Shown: positions 36,529 to 46,388, counted from the first letter of the stretch. The stretch is 64,000 bases of DNA from an uncultured Lachnobacterium sp. (GCA_900546625.1 URDU01000013.1:1-64000), one strand, 5' to 3'. Notes: generated by a model not told the origin, from the letters alone. Made by a program: numbers and translations.

Positions 36529-37341
36529 TTATTTTTTCAGCTTTCTGCCAAATATAAATGTCGAAAAATATATTACCGATGCGATAATCACTATCATCGG
36601 GCCTGTTGCCACATTGGTGTAGTATGACACCGCAAGGCCGACTATTCCGGAAAATACTGAAAATATCACTGAAAAGAAATGATACTCACGCATATTTTCT
36701 GAAATATTCCTTGATGAAGCCGCAGGCAGTATGAGCAGCGCATTTATTATAAGTATACCTATCCACTTGATAGAGAGCATGACTATGAGTGCTACAAGCA
36801 CTGCAAACAGATTGTCCAGTAAACGCACATGGATACCCTTGCTTTTTGCCACGCTTCTGTGTATACAGATAGCATTGAGCTTATTGAAGCAGAGCACCCA
36901 GAACACTATCGTGACCACAAAAATCACGATTAGATATACTATCTCTGTCTTTGTGATGCTTAGCACATCGCCCACCAGTATACTTGAGTATTTGCTGAAA
37001 TTGCCGCCCTTTGACAGTATCGCAAGACCTATCGCCACAGAGCACGATGAAAATACCGATATAATGGTATCTGTTGATGCTGTGTTCAGACTGCCTATCT
37101 TGTTTAAAAGAAGCGCAAACACTATCGCAAATATCACCATGGCAAGCGAGGTATCAGCCATGCCGCATACCACACCGACTGCGATTCCGGTGAGAGCTGA
37201 GTGTCCGAGTGCATCTGAAAAGTATGCCATTTTTTTATTTACAATCATGGTTCCCATTATGCCAAAAAGCGGTGTGATGATGAGCACCGCGATAAGGGCA
37301 TTTCTCATGAAATCATATTGAAGCCAGGAGGTTATATTCAT
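36529..37341 (-). CDS. znuB: Zinc/manganese-type ABC transporter permease
   Basis: This 270-residue ABC-3 family permease has about eight helices and the motifs SDALGHSALTGIAVGV and SIKWIGILIINALLILPAA, typical of ZnuB/MtsB/TroC proteins. It moves the metal delivered by the binding protein. Its ATG overlaps the ATPase stop codon (ATGA), so the two are translationally coupled. It is the last gene of the znuA-znuC-znuB unit. Confidence 0.92.
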   Translation of the reverse strand: MNITSWLQYDFMRNALIAVLIITPLFGIMGTMIVNKKMAYFSDALGHSALTGIAVGVVCGMADTSLAMVIFAIVFALLLNKIGSLNTASTDTIISVFSSCSVAIGLAILSKGGNFSKYSSILVGDVLSITKTEIVYLIVIFVVTIVFWVLCFNKLNAICIHRSVAKSKGIHVRLLDNLFAVLVALIVMLSIKWIGILIINALLILPAASSRNISENMREYHFFSVIFSVFSGIVGLAVSYYTNVATGPMIVIIASVIYFSTFIFGRKLKK

Positions 37342-38129
37342 TTGTGCTCCTCCTCTCTCACCCAGGATTCCTCTCCTGTGTAGAAAATTCTTTCAAATTC
37401 CTTGCTCTCGAAGACATCCTTCACAGTTCCCTGCTTTGCTACTGTCTTATCAAGCAGCACAACATGGTCTGCGTACTTTGCCACATAATCCAAATCATGC
37501 GATATGAGTATGATTGCAAGGTCATAATGTGTCTTTAAATAGTCCATTGTCTTGTAGAAAAGCTCCATGCCGTTTTGGTCTATTCCGGACACCGGCTCGT
37601 CCAAAAGGAGCAGATTCGGCTCATCCATGATTGCCATGGAAAGAAGCACTCTCTGCAGCTGTCCTCCCGAGAGGTTGCACACCTGCTTGTCGATGAGCTC
37701 CTCTGCCTCAAATACCTCGAGTGTCTCCTTTATTTTTGCCTCTATCTTTTTGCTCTTCGGCAGAAAAACAGGGTAATTGTACCGGTAGCTTGCTATGAGG
37801 TCATACACGCTGACCGGTGTGTTTTTCTCGATATTGACAGACTGTGGCACATAGCCGATTTTGAGCTTTGCCATATGTCCGTCCTTTGTATCCTTGAACT
37901 CAATCGTACCGGTGTGAGGTATCTCGCCCAGTATCGCCTTTATGAGTGTGGATTTTCCGGCACCGTTCTGGCCTATTATGACATTGAAGGAGCCGCAGTG
38001 TATGTGCATATTCACATCCTCAAGCACCGTCTGCTCTCCGAAGCTCACTCCAAGGTTATTTATTTTTATGCAATGAAAGCCACAAGGCTGTATAATTTTC
38101 CGCATATATTCCTGAATAGTTACCTCCAA
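37338..38129 (-). CDS. znuC: Zinc/manganese-type ABC transporter ATPase
   Basis: This 263-residue ATPase has Walker A GQNGAGKSTL, signature LSGGQLQRVLLS, Walker B NLLLLDEPVSGID and switch H in ILISHDLDYV. The FHCIKINNLGVSFGEQTVLE start is usual for MntB/ZnuC-type proteins, with about 20 extra N-terminal residues from the chosen ATG; an internal start is possible. It begins two bases after the binding-protein gene and overlaps the permease. Confidence 0.92.
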   Translation of the reverse strand: MEVTIQEYMRKIIQPCGFHCIKINNLGVSFGEQTVLEDVNMHIHCGSFNVIIGQNGAGKSTLIKAILGEIPHTGTIEFKDTKDGHMAKLKIGYVPQSVNIEKNTPVSVYDLIASYRYNYPVFLPKSKKIEAKIKETLEVFEAEELIDKQVCNLSGGQLQRVLLSMAIMDEPNLLLLDEPVSGIDQNGMELFYKTMDYLKTHYDLAIILISHDLDYVAKYADHVVLLDKTVAKQGTVKDVFESKEFERIFYTGEESWVREEEHK

Positions 38130-38131
38130 TT

Positions 38132-39226
38132 TTATTTAGTGAATGCATCTTTGATAAGCTCTATATTATGCTCCATACCGTCAAGATAGCTGTCCTTGTC
38201 GTACTCTCCGCGATTGAGAGGGTCGATATAAACCATATGCACATCTGTCTCACGCGATACGGTATCTCCCATGCTCTTTCCGTAGAGCTCCTCAGCGAGT
38301 ATTACCGACACTCCGTCATCCTTTATGGCACCTATTACCTGCTTTACCTCACCGGCGCTGACCGAGCGCTCCTCGTCAAGATCTAACAGGTAGCACGCAT
38401 TCATGGAAAAGTCATCTGCCACATACTCATAGGCCTCATGGAATATGATGATATTCTGTCCACCGGTAAGACTCTTTAGGCTATCTATCTTTTCCTCAAG
38501 CACTGCAAGCTTTGCATCATATGCTTTTGCATTTGCATAATATTCATCAGCATGCTTTGCATCCTTTTCGGCAAGCCGGGAGGCGATAGTCTGAACCATG
38601 GTGCGGTAACGCGGCACGCTCATCCACGCATGGGCATTCTCATCACCGTGATCGTGGTCATGGTCGTGGTCGCTATCTGATTCTGCGTCTGCATCGTGGT
38701 CATGGTCGTGGTCGCTATCCGATTCTGCGTCTATATCGTGGTCATGGTCGTGCGCTCCGTCTGTCTCATCATCATCCTCAGAAAGAAGCGCTACATCCTC
38801 ACAGGCCTCCACCACATCAAGCTTCGGATACGCCTTTGCCACATCAGACATAAACGACTCTATACCGCCTCCGTTTATGACAAACACATCTGCAGTAGAC
38901 AAAAGCTTCATATCCTCCGGTGTGAGCTGGAAATCGTGCAGACAGCCGGTCTGTGGCTCGCTTAAGTTTTCAAGTCTCACTCCGTCCACGCCGTCCACTA
39001 TGTTTAATGCAGCAATATACATGGGATAGAAGGACGTCACGACGGTAAGCATATCGTCAGCTTCGTCAGTATTTTTTTTACTGTCAGAAGCTCCTGATAC
39101 TCCACCGACAACGCCTGTTTTACCTTCAGTGTGCTCATATGCGCGCTCATACGCCATTACTGCAAGTGTACACACTGTCAATATACACAAAAACATAATG
39201 CCTACAAATTTGCATTTATTCTTCAT
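38132..39226 (-). CDS. znuA: Zinc-type ABC transporter substrate-binding protein with His-rich loop
   Basis: This 364-residue cluster A-I binding protein has an N-terminal hydrophobic segment at about 8-25, then the ZnuA/TroA fold (VVTSFYPMYIAALNIV, LHDFQLTPEDMKLLSTADVFVINGGG). Metal-ligand motifs include the LHDFQ histidine, AHAWMSVPRY and IIFHEAYEYV. Between about 155 and 195 lies an unusually long Asp/His/Ser/Glu loop made of 14-residue repeats (DHDHD and AESDSDHDH). Such His-rich loops point to zinc rather than manganese. The putative lipobox reads LTVC, with Val at -1, which is not accepted by the usual rule, so the protein may keep a signal anchor instead. Two downstream genes encode the ATPase and permease. 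Confidence 0.9.
   Translation of the reverse strand: MKNKCKFVGIMFLCILTVCTLAVMAYERAYEHTEGKTGVVGGVSGASDSKKNTDEADDMLTVVTSFYPMYIAALNIVDGVDGVRLENLSEPQTGCLHDFQLTPEDMKLLSTADVFVINGGGIESFMSDVAKAYPKLDVVEACEDVALLSEDDDETDGAHDHDHDIDAESDSDHDHDHDADAESDSDHDHDHDHGDENAHAWMSVPRYRTMVQTIASRLAEKDAKHADEYYANAKAYDAKLAVLEEKIDSLKSLTGGQNIIIFHEAYEYVADDFSMNACYLLDLDEERSVSAGEVKQVIGAIKDDGVSVILAEELYGKSMGDTVSRETDVHMVYIDPLNRGEYDKDSYLDGMEHNIELIKDAFTK
38654..38755. repeat. 42-bp tandem repeat inside znuA (about 2.4 copies)
   Basis: Units starting at 38654, 38696 and 38738 share GTGGTCATGGTCGTGGTCGC and differ by a few bases. Each encodes 14 residues of the His/Asp/Ser/Glu loop. The period is a multiple of three, so copy-number change would keep the frame. 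Confidence 0.85.
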
Positions 39227-39241
39227 ATATTAAATATTCGC

Positions 39242-39291
39242 CTTTCTTTCTATAGCTTTATTTCTATGACTTTATTTCTACTTTATTTCTT
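39242..39291. repeat. Short direct repeats between engB and znuA
   Basis: Four imperfect copies of CTTTATTTCTA, spaced 14, 14 and 11 bases, cover the engB stop codon and the first half of the 56-base gap before znuA. This may be simple-sequence slippage or a regulatory array. Confidence 0.5.
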
Positions 39292-40065
39292 TTTATGATT
39301 ATTAGCGCTTTTTTTGCTCTTGGCCTTATCTCTGCGCTCTTTTGTCTTTTTCGCAACCGGCTTTCCGGTCTTCTTCCAGCGCTCCTTTTTGTGTGGCTCC
39401 GATGAAACAGCTTTTTTTGCCGCTGATTTTGCCTCGCGCTTTGCTTTTTCCTCCTGCTTCATGGCAAGAAGAGTCTCCTCGTCAAACACGAGTGAATCTA
39501 TGAGCTTCCAGATTTCATCCCTGCCTTCCTTTGACATGGACGAAAACGGTATGACTACCGTGTCCGGCTCTACATGAAGCACATCCTTGATGGTCTTTAT
39601 GTGTGCGGCAATCTGGCTTTTTTTCAATTTATCAGATTTGGTTGCAATGATGATCGGTGCAAAGCCCTGGTTTACCATCCAGTCATACATCATAATATCA
39701 TTGTCCGATGGCTCATGCCTTATATCTATAAGTAAAAACACCGCCTGAAGCTTTTTTGAGGTGTGCAGATAGTTTTCTATCATCTGTCCCCATTTGGCTT
39801 TTATCTCGATATTGGCGTTGGCATAGCCATAGCCCGGCAGATCGACCAGATACATGGCGTCATTGACGTTGTAAAAATTGATGGTTTGTGTCTTGCCGGG
39901 CTGTGAAGAGATCCTGGCAAGTGACTTTCTGTTCATGAGCGCATTGATCAGTGACGACTTGCCTACATTGGATTTGCCGGCAAATGCCACCTCATTATAC
40001 TCATTGTCAGGGATTGTGCTTGTAATTCCGCAAACTGTCTCTAAATTAACACTTTTAATTACCAT
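39283..40065 (-). CDS. engB: Ribosome biogenesis GTPase YsxC/EngB with long basic tail
   Basis: This 260-residue GTPase is needed for 50S subunit assembly. G1 FAGKSNVGKSSL, G2 SSQPGKTQT, G3 VDLPGYGYA, G4 ATKSDKLKKSQ and G5 VIPFSSMSKEG are all intact. The usual protein is about 195-200 residues. Here a 60-residue Lys/Arg/Ala-rich C-terminal tail (from about 200) is added, likely binding rRNA. The gene is 16 bases downstream of lon, the standard lon-engB pairing in Firmicutes. Confidence 0.95.
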   Translation of the reverse strand: MVIKSVNLETVCGITSTIPDNEYNEVAFAGKSNVGKSSLINALMNRKSLARISSQPGKTQTINFYNVNDAMYLVDLPGYGYANANIEIKAKWGQMIENYLHTSKKLQAVFLLIDIRHEPSDNDIMMYDWMVNQGFAPIIIATKSDKLKKSQIAAHIKTIKDVLHVEPDTVVIPFSSMSKEGRDEIWKLIDSLVFDEETLLAMKQEEKAKREAKSAAKKAVSSEPHKKERWKKTGKPVAKKTKERRDKAKSKKSANNHKKK

Positions 40066-40081
40066 AATCTCTTCCTCATTC

Positions 40082-42394
40082 TTATTTTACAAATACTATC
40101 TTCTCTACCTGTGAAAATTTCTCCACCGGCACGATTTCCATGCCGTCTGTTATTTCCTTTGAAATCTCCTCAAGGTCCTTTTCATTATCCTTTGGAATAC
40201 ACACTGTTTTTATTCCGATTACCTTGGCTGCAAGCAGCTTTTCCTTGAGTCCTCCTATCGGAAGCACCCTGCCGCGCAGCGTTATCTCGCCTGTCATGGC
40301 TACATCTGCCCTGACAGGTCTGTCTGTAATGGCTGAAAGCATGGCTGTCGCCATAGTGATACCCGCAGATGGACCGTCCTTTGGCACTGCTCCCTCCGGG
40401 ATATGTATATGGATATCATGCTTCGTGTAAAACTCTGCATCAATACCATAGCCTTCGCTTATTGAGCGCACATAGCTAAGTGCCGCCTGTGCCGACTCCT
40501 TCATCACATCTCCAAGCTTACCTGTGAGAACAAGCTCACCCTTGCCCGGCAGTACATTCACCTCAACCTCGAGTGTGACACCGCCCACGCTGGTCCATGC
40601 GAGTCCTCTTACGATTCCCACCTCTGCGTGGTCATTTTTCTTCTCCGGGCTGTACTTCGGGTTGCCCAGATATGTCTTGAGATTAGTCTTTGTAACCTTT
40701 ACAGCCGCTTCGCTGTCCTTAAAGATTTCTCTTGCAGCCTTGCGGCACAGCTTGCCGATAGTCCTCTCGAGGCTTCTGACTCCGGCCTCTCTGGTGTACA
40801 GCCTGATGATGTCCTTTAGGGCACCGTCCGTTATCGTAAGCTGTTCCTTTTTAATTCCGTTTTTGCTCTTCTGCTTCTCAACCAGGTGCTCCTTTGCGAT
40901 GTGAAACTTCTCATTTTCAGTGTAGCTTGACACCTCAATAAGCTCCATCCTGTCAAGAAGTGGCTTTGGAATGCCCGAAACCTCATTTGCCGTTGCAATA
41001 AAAAGCACCTCCGACAAATCCACAGGCATCTCAATGTAATGATCCCTGAATCTGCAGTTCTGCTCACTGTCAAGCACCTCAAGAAGAGCGGCTGATGTGT
41101 CACCCTTGTAGTCACTTGACACCTTATCTATCTCATCCAACAGCATGAGAGGATTTGAAACACCTGCCTGTCTTAAGCCATTTACTATACGGCCCGGCAT
41201 GGCACCGATATATGTCTTTCTGTGTCCACGGATTTCTGCCTCATCGCGCACACCGCCAAGAGAAATACGCACATATTTCTTCTCCAGTGCAGCCGCAATT
41301 GAACGGGCTATGCTTGTCTTTCCAGTTCCCGGAGGACCGACAAGACAAATTATAGGACTCTCTCCCTTGCTGGTCAGATTTCTGACTGCCAGAAACTCAA
41401 GTATCCTCTCCTTAACATCCTTTAATCCGTAGTGATCATCATCAAGCACCTGCGCTGCATGGTCAAGATCCTTGTTGTCCACAGACATTTTGTTCCACGG
41501 AAGCTCAAGCACTGTCTCTATATAGCCTCTCTCAACCGTGCTCTCAGATGAGTTGCTGCTCATATTTCTAAAGCGCTTTATCTCTTTTTTTGTCTTTTTC
41601 TTTACATAGTCAGGCGCATCTAACTCGGATAGCTTTTTCTCATATTCATCAGCCTCTGAGTCAGCATTCTCACCCAGCTCCTCACGTATCACGCCGAGCT
41701 GTTCGCGAAGCACATACTCCTTCTGATGCTTGTCCACACGAACCTTTACTTTTTTCTGAAGCTCATTCTTTATGGAAATAACCTCCACCTGGGAGAGAAG
41801 TAATGATACTATAACCTGATACCTGTCATTGATGTCCTCTGCCTCAAGCACCTGCTGCTTCAGCTCATATGACACCGGCAGATTGTTGGTCACATAGTCT
41901 ATGAGCTTTTCAAGATCCTCATACTGGTCTATCTGTCTGATAAGCTCCTTGCTGATTTTGCCTATGACTGCCGCATATCTGTGAAAAGCCTCCCTGACTC
42001 CGAGAAGCATAGCCTCCTTTAGATCCTCCGGCAGGCTGTCTGCATTACTGTCACAATAACAAATTTCTGCCTCAAGATACTTCTTACGACCGGTAAAACC
42101 AAGCAGCTTTGCCCGGCTTATTCCATCTACAAGTATTCTCACAACATCATTCTGCAGTCTGACAACCTGCTTTATGTCGGCTACTATTCCCATCCGGTAG
42201 AGGTCTTCCTGAGTCGGGTCCTCCCTGTCCACATTACTTTGTGTGACAAGATATATCCTTTGATCCTGCTCCATAGCCTCCTCGATAGCACGGAGTGAGC
42301 GCTCTCTGCTGACGTCGAAATGAGCAATCATCCCGGGTAGAATAGTAAGCCCTCTCAGCGCTACCGCAGGCATGTTAATAATCTGTTCTTCCAC
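40082..42394 (-). CDS. lon: ATP-dependent protease Lon
   Basis: This 770-residue LonA protease has an N-terminal substrate domain (about 1-200), AAA+ module with Walker [14 protein letters not shown] and Walker [13 protein letters not shown], and a C-terminal serine/lysine protease domain with [15 protein letters not shown] (catalytic Ser) and the later [15 protein letters not shown] (Lys). The start codon is GTG with a CAGGAG site. A 10-base inverted repeat lies just upstream of that site. It degrades misfolded and regulatory proteins in the cytoplasm. Confidence 0.96.
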   Translation of the reverse strand: MEEQIINMPAVALRGLTILPGMIAHFDVSRERSLRAIEEAMEQDQRIYLVTQSNVDREDPTQEDLYRMGIVADIKQVVRLQNDVVRILVDGISRAKLLGFTGRKKYLEAEICYCDSNADSLPEDLKEAMLLGVREAFHRYAAVIGKISKELIRQIDQYEDLEKLIDYVTNNLPVSYELKQQVLEAEDINDRYQVIVSLLLSQVEVISIKNELQKKVKVRVDKHQKEYVLREQLGVIREELGENADSEADEYEKKLSELDAPDYVKKKTKKEIKRFRNMSSNSSESTVERGYIETVLELPWNKMSVDNKDLDHAAQVLDDDHYGLKDVKERILEFLAVRNLTSKGESPIICLVGPPGTGKTSIARSIAAALEKKYVRISLGGVRDEAEIRGHRKTYIGAMPGRIVNGLRQAGVSNPLMLLDEIDKVSSDYKGDTSAALLEVLDSEQNCRFRDHYIEMPVDLSEVLFIATANEVSGIPKPLLDRMELIEVSSYTENEKFHIAKEHLVEKQKSKNGIKKEQLTITDGALKDIIRLYTREAGVRSLERTIGKLCRKAAREIFKDSEAAVKVTKTNLKTYLGNPKYSPEKKNDHAEVGIVRGLAWTSVGGVTLEVEVNVLPGKGELVLTGKLGDVMKESAQAALSYVRSISEGYGIDAEFYTKHDIHIHIPEGAVPKDGPSAGITMATAMLSAITDRPVRADVAMTGEITLRGRVLPIGGLKEKLLAAKVIGIKTVCIPKDNEKDLEEISKEITDGMEIVPVEKFSQVEKIVFVK

Positions 42395-42410
42395 TTATAT
42401 CTCCTGTATT

Positions 42411-42445
42411 ATTGCACAGCTAAGCTTAACAAACCGCTGTGCAAT
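42411..42445 (-). promoter_or_regulatory. Inverted repeat upstream of lon
   Basis: ATTGCACAGC and GCTGTGCAAT form a perfect 10-base stem with a 15-base loop, ending 6 bases before the lon ribosome binding site. There is no T run, so it is an intercistronic hairpin or operator rather than a terminator, and it is unlike CIRCE (TTAGCACTC). Confidence 0.5.
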
Positions 42446-42490
42446 TTATATTATCCGATGCTGTACCTTTGTTAAAATACCGCCATGTAC

Positions 42491-43762
42491 TTATGACGCT
42501 GCTTTTTCCTCGATATATGCCTCCGGCACACACTCACCATCGAGCTTTAGGTTGTCCTCAACTGTATCCTTGTCGATTACGCACTTGCTGATGCTCTTGT
42601 CTGACGGTATACGATACATAAGGTCAAGCATAACAGCCTCCATGATGGCACGAAGTCCTCTGGCTCCTGTCTTTCTCTCAAGTGCCTTGTCAGCGATAGC
42701 ATTGACTGCATCATCTGTAAACTCAAGACCTACTCCGTCAAGCTCAAAGAGCTTTGCATACTGCTTGATAAGTGAGTTCTTAGGCTCCTTGAGTATGCGG
42801 ATAAGTGCATCCCTGTCGAGTGCCTCAAGTGAGACTGTGATAGGTACACGTCCGATAAACTCAGGAATCAGTCCAAACTTCACAAAATCCTGTGGAAGTG
42901 CATGCTTAAACGCCTCACCCACATTGAGCTCTGTCTTTGACTTTACATCAGAATTGAAACCGATAGATGATGTATCCATACGGCTATCGATGATTTTCTC
43001 CAGACCATCAAATGCTCCACCGCAAATAAAAAGTATATTGGTGGTATCAATAGGAATAAGCTCCTGCTGTGGATGCTTTCTGCCGCCCTGTGGCGGTACA
43101 GATGCCTCTGTGCCCTCAAGAATCTTTAAAAGAGCCTGCTGTACACCCTCTCCTGACACGTCTCTGGTGATTGAGACATTCTCTGATTTCTTTGTAATTT
43201 TGTCTATCTCATCTATATAAATGATACCGTGCTCTGCTCGCTCGATATCATAATCTGCCGCCTGAATAAGCTTTAAGAGGATATTCTCCACATCCTCACC
43301 TACATATCCTGCCTCTGTGAGTGTTGTAGCATCAGCGATGGCAAATGGTACATTTATCACTCTGGCAAGTGTCTGCGCAAGAAGTGTCTTTCCTGAGCCT
43401 GTAGGTCCAAGCATGAGGATATTACTCTTCTGAAGCTCAACATCTGATGTATCTCCTGCCAGCACTCTCTTGTAGTGATTGTAAACAGCAACCGAAAGCA
43501 CCTTCTTAGCCTGGTCCTGTCCTATTACATAGTCATCCAAAAATGCCTTGAGCTCCTCCGGAGTAACAAGATTTATATCATCCTTAGCGCTGCTCTTGTC
43601 CTCATGGCCCTCAACGCCTTCCTCCTCAAGAATCTCGGCACATATATCTATACACTCATCGCAGATAAAAGCTCCATTAGGTCCGGAAATCAAACGATTT
43701 ACCTGGTCCTGTGTCTTACCGCAAAATGAGCAGCGAATCTTTCCGTCGTTTTTTCCTGCCAT
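42491..43762 (-). CDS. clpX: ClpX unfoldase, ATPase subunit of ClpXP
   Basis: This 423-residue AAA+ unfoldase has a zinc-binding domain (C11, C14, C34, C37), Walker [17 protein letters not shown], Walker [11 protein letters not shown], the pore motif GYVGEDVE, and an IGF-type loop ([12 protein letters not shown] region) for docking ClpP. The clpP gene lies just upstream and lon downstream, a typical clostridial quality-control cluster. Confidence 0.96.
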   Translation of the reverse strand: MAGKNDGKIRCSFCGKTQDQVNRLISGPNGAFICDECIDICAEILEEEGVEGHEDKSSAKDDINLVTPEELKAFLDDYVIGQDQAKKVLSVAVYNHYKRVLAGDTSDVELQKSNILMLGPTGSGKTLLAQTLARVINVPFAIADATTLTEAGYVGEDVENILLKLIQAADYDIERAEHGIIYIDEIDKITKKSENVSITRDVSGEGVQQALLKILEGTEASVPPQGGRKHPQQELIPIDTTNILFICGGAFDGLEKIIDSRMDTSSIGFNSDVKSKTELNVGEAFKHALPQDFVKFGLIPEFIGRVPITVSLEALDRDALIRILKEPKNSLIKQYAKLFELDGVGLEFTDDAVNAIADKALERKTGARGLRAIMEAVMLDLMYRIPSDKSISKCVIDKDTVEDNLKLDGECVPEAYIEEKAAS

Positions 43763-43783
43763 TATTAACTCCTTTTATTGCAT

Positions 43784-43809
43784 GAGGGCATCCCATACGG
43801 GGTACCCTC
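43784..43809 (-). other. Hairpin in the clpP-clpX intergenic region
   Basis: GAGGGTACCC and GGGATGCCCTC can pair imperfectly around GTAT. There is no T run, so a processing or stabilising stem is more likely than a terminator. Confidence 0.4.
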
Positions 43810-43830
43810 TTAAATTCATCTAACTTATAA

Positions 43831-44412
43831 TTATCTGTTTGTTATTACACTGTCTATAAGACCATACTCAGCTGCTTCCTGTGCTGACATATAGTTGTCA
43901 CGCTCTGTATCAGCTGCAATTGTCTCATATGGCTTGCCTGTATTGGCTGCTAAAATCTCGTTTAATCTCTTCTTTGTCTTTAAAATATTCTCTGCAGCAA
44001 TCTGGATCTCAGTAGCCTGGCCCTTTGCCCCGCCTGATGGCTGATGAATCATAATCTCTGCATTTGGAAGAGCATATCTCTTGCCCTTTGCACCACCTGC
44101 AAGAAGAAAAGCCCCCATGCTGGCTGCAAGACCGATACAGATTGTTGAGACATCACACTTAATGTACTGCATAGTATCGTAAATAGCAAGTCCTGCTGTA
44201 ACCATTCCACCCGGTGAATTGATGTAAAGGTGGATGTCCTTATTTGGATCCTCTGACTCAAGGAATAAAAGCTGGGCAACAACAAGACTTGCTGTTGTCT
44301 CGTTTACTTCCTCTCCGAGGAAAATAATACGGTCTTTTAATAATCTGGAGTAAATGTCGTAGTTGCGCTCTCCTCTGCTGGTCTGTTCAATGACATATGG
44401 TACTAAACTCAT
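43831..44412 (-). CDS. clpP: ClpP protease catalytic subunit
   Basis: This 193-residue serine peptidase has the triad S98 (GLAASMGAF), H123 (MIHQPSGG) and D172. It forms the double heptamer that works with ClpX encoded downstream. Length and N-terminus ([20 protein letters not shown]) are standard. GGAGG precedes ATG. A hairpin terminator separates it from tig. Confidence 0.96.
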   Translation of the reverse strand: MSLVPYVIEQTSRGERNYDIYSRLLKDRIIFLGEEVNETTASLVVAQLLFLESEDPNKDIHLYINSPGGMVTAGLAIYDTMQYIKCDVSTICIGLAASMGAFLLAGGAKGKRYALPNAEIMIHQPSGGAKGQATEIQIAAENILKTKKRLNEILAANTGKPYETIAADTERDNYMSAQEAAEYGLIDSVITNR

Positions 44413-44437
44413 ATAAAATGCCTCCTTTATAAAAGCT

Positions 44438-44475
44438 CAAAAGACCGGCTCAGAAAATAGGCTTCTGAGCCAGTC
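44438..44475 (-). terminator. Terminator-like hairpin between tig and clpP
   Basis: GACTGGCTCAGA pairs with TCTGAGCCGGTC (one G-U) and is followed by TTTTGAG. The T run is short, so read-through from tig into clpP is likely. Confidence 0.65.
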
Positions 44476-44499
44476 CATCAAATTTTGATTCAAAAAATC

Positions 44500-45831
44500 T
44501 TATTCTTCTGTAGACTCTTCTGCATCAGCCTTTTTCTTTGCCTTTGCACGCTCTTTAACGTTGTCCATGACAAGATCTACAGCCTTTGTGATAGCGAGGT
44601 CTTTCTTCATAGACTCCTTCTCAGCATCTCCCATGTACTCTTTAAGCTTATCAGCCTCCATGCCGTATGCCTTAGCCATCTTCTCTACCTCAGCATCGAT
44701 ATCTGCATCAGTAACCTCGATGTTCTCCTCCTTGGCAATCTGCTCAAGTACAAGGCTGCTCTGGATACGTGTTGTAGCCTCCGGACGAACCTGATCCTTA
44801 AGCTGGTCAACTGTCATGCCTGAGAACTGTAAGTACTGCTCCATTGTAAGACCGCTCTGTGCGATTCTCTGAGCGAACTCCTCAACCATTGTCTCACACT
44901 GAGTCTCAATCATTGCCTCCGGAAGATCCATCTTTGACTTGTCGATAATCTTCTGGATAGCCTCATCCTCTTTAGTCTTCTTAGCTTCTGTCTCTTTCTT
45001 CTCTGTGAGGTTCTTCTTGATTTCCTCTTTGTACTCAGCTAATGTATCAACACCTGCTGCATCCTGTGCAAACTCATCATCAAGCTCAGGAAGCTCCTTA
45101 GCCTTGATCTCGTTGATCTTAACCTTGAATGTAGCCGGCTTTCCTGCAAGGTCTGCTGCCTGATACTGCTCAGGGAATGTTACATTGACATCAACCTCAT
45201 CGCCTGTGTTCTTTCCTACTAACTGATCCTCGAATGTATCGATGAATGTGTGTGAACCGATCTCTAATGGATGATTCTCACCCTTTCCACCCTCGAAAGC
45301 TACTCCTTCAACAAATCCCTCAAAGTCGATAACTGCTGTATCTCCCTCTGCTACAGGACGATCTGTAACTGTAACTGTTCTTGCATTTTTGTTTCTCTGG
45401 TTCTCGAGCTCAGCGTCAACCTCTTCATCAGAAACTGATGTGTCGATCTTTGTAACTGTAACGCCCATGTACTTACCAAGAGTAACCTCTGGTCTTACAG
45501 CAACCTCTGCTGTGTAGATGAAAGGCTGTCCCTTCTCAATCTGAGTAACCTCAACTGTAGGACGTGAAACTATATCAACACCACTCTCGTCAACTGCACC
45601 TGCATATGTCTGCTGCATAAGAATGTTTGCTGCATCCTCATAGAACACACCTGCTCCATACATTTTCTCAATCATAGCTCTTGGCACTTTTCCTTTACGG
45701 AATCCAGGTACACTAATCTGTTTCTTCTGCTTCTGATATGCAGAATCCAATGCTTTCTCTAATTCCTCAGCTGCTACCTCAATAGTAAGCTTCGCCATAT
45801 TATGCTCTAAATTCTCAACCTGTACACTCAT
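44500..45831 (-). CDS. tig: Trigger factor, ribosome-associated chaperone
   Basis: This 443-residue protein has an N-terminal ribosome-binding domain with the signature VPGFRKGKVPR (about 41-51), a central FKBP isomerase domain (about 150-245, GDTAVIDFEGFVEGVAFEGG) and a helical C-terminal substrate domain. The tail is charged. It leads the tig-clpP-clpX-lon-engB cluster. An AAGGAGG site lies upstream of ATG. A second, membrane-anchored relative is encoded at 21732-22991. Confidence 0.96.
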   Translation of the reverse strand: MSVQVENLEHNMAKLTIEVAAEELEKALDSAYQKQKKQISVPGFRKGKVPRAMIEKMYGAGVFYEDAANILMQQTYAGAVDESGVDIVSRPTVEVTQIEKGQPFIYTAEVAVRPEVTLGKYMGVTVTKIDTSVSDEEVDAELENQRNKNARTVTVTDRPVAEGDTAVIDFEGFVEGVAFEGGKGENHPLEIGSHTFIDTFEDQLVGKNTGDEVDVNVTFPEQYQAADLAGKPATFKVKINEIKAKELPELDDEFAQDAAGVDTLAEYKEEIKKNLTEKKETEAKKTKEDEAIQKIIDKSKMDLPEAMIETQCETMVEEFAQRIAQSGLTMEQYLQFSGMTVDQLKDQVRPEATTRIQSSLVLEQIAKEENIEVTDADIDAEVEKMAKAYGMEADKLKEYMGDAEKESMKKDLAITKAVDLVMDNVKERAKAKKKADAEESTEE

Positions 45832-45928
45832 GTCAATCGTTATCCTCCTTAAAAATATATATGAATGGTATGTACATCAAATGTAATGTGGGCATGCTTT
45901 TTAAACTGCTAAACCCAGTCATTGGATG

Positions 45929-45957
45929 ATTATAACACAACAAATCCACTATTTCCA
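45929..45957 (-). promoter_or_regulatory. Promoter of tig
   Basis: An extended -10 (TGTTATAAT) follows a weak -35 TGGAAA at 17 bases, about 98 bases before the tig start codon. Confidence 0.6.
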
Positions 45958-46016
45958 GTGTTTTTTACATTAAATTTGCTTTTGTGTATAATTCCATAAA
46001 TTGTCAGCAATACCAA

Positions 46017-46046
46017 AACATATTTTTGTCATTTTACGGCATAATA
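46017..46046 (+). promoter_or_regulatory. Sigma-G-like promoter of the SASP gene
   Basis: A -10 CATAATA and a -35 AACATA are 17 bases apart, close to the sigma-G pattern (TGMATA / CATAMTA). The spore gene starts 52 bases downstream. An inverted repeat ATACACA-7-TGTGTAT (46052-46072) falls at the expected mRNA 5' end. Confidence 0.6.
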
Positions 46047-46098
46047 TTTCCATACACATACAGCTTGTGTATAACGTTTTAAAAGGAGGTATTGCATT

Positions 46099-46299
46099 AT
46101 GGCAGCATCAAGTAGTAAAAAGGCTTCTGTACCGGAGGCAAAAGAGGCTATGAGCCGTTTCAAGGAAGAGGTTGCTTCAGAGCTTGGAGTTCCTTTAAAG
46201 GAGGGCTACAACGGTGACCTTACTTCTAAACAGGCCGGTTCAATCGGTGGCGAGATGGTCAAGCAGATGATCATGAAGCAGGAGCAGCAGATGAAATAA
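46099..46299 (+). CDS. Alpha/beta-type small acid-soluble spore protein
   Basis: This 66-residue SASP coats and protects spore DNA. The family pattern is clear: VPEAKEAMSRFKEEVASELG, with the germination-protease cleavage region around EEVASELGV, and the second motif SKQAGSIGGEMVKQM. AAAAGGAGG precedes ATG. It has its own sigma-G-like promoter and a terminator, and stands divergent from the tig cluster. It is one of several sporulation genes in this window. Confidence 0.93.
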   Translation: MAASSSKKASVPEAKEAMSRFKEEVASELGVPLKEGYNGDLTSKQAGSIGGEMVKQMIMKQEQQMK

Positions 46300-46345
46300 G
46301 CTCTGCAATAGCAAGCTTCAAAAATACGCTTCAATCGCAAGCACA

Positions 46346-46388
46346 AAAAGAGGCCGCGCACCATGGGGTTTGGTGTGTGACCTCTTTT
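46346..46388. terminator. Bidirectional terminator between SASP and DJ-1 genes
   Basis: AAAAGAGGCCGCGCACC pairs with GGTGTGTGACCTCTTTT (wobbles and one mismatch), with A and T runs on both flanks, serving the convergent genes. Confidence 0.85.

Noticed and set aside
38654..38755. Repeats first considered as a CRISPR-like array
   Set aside because: The units are adjacent without spacers, the period is a multiple of three, and they encode the His-rich loop of znuA.
38132..39226. Manganese rather than zinc as the substrate of the ABC importer
   Set aside because: Not excluded, but the long histidine-rich loop is typical of zinc-binding members, so zinc is preferred.
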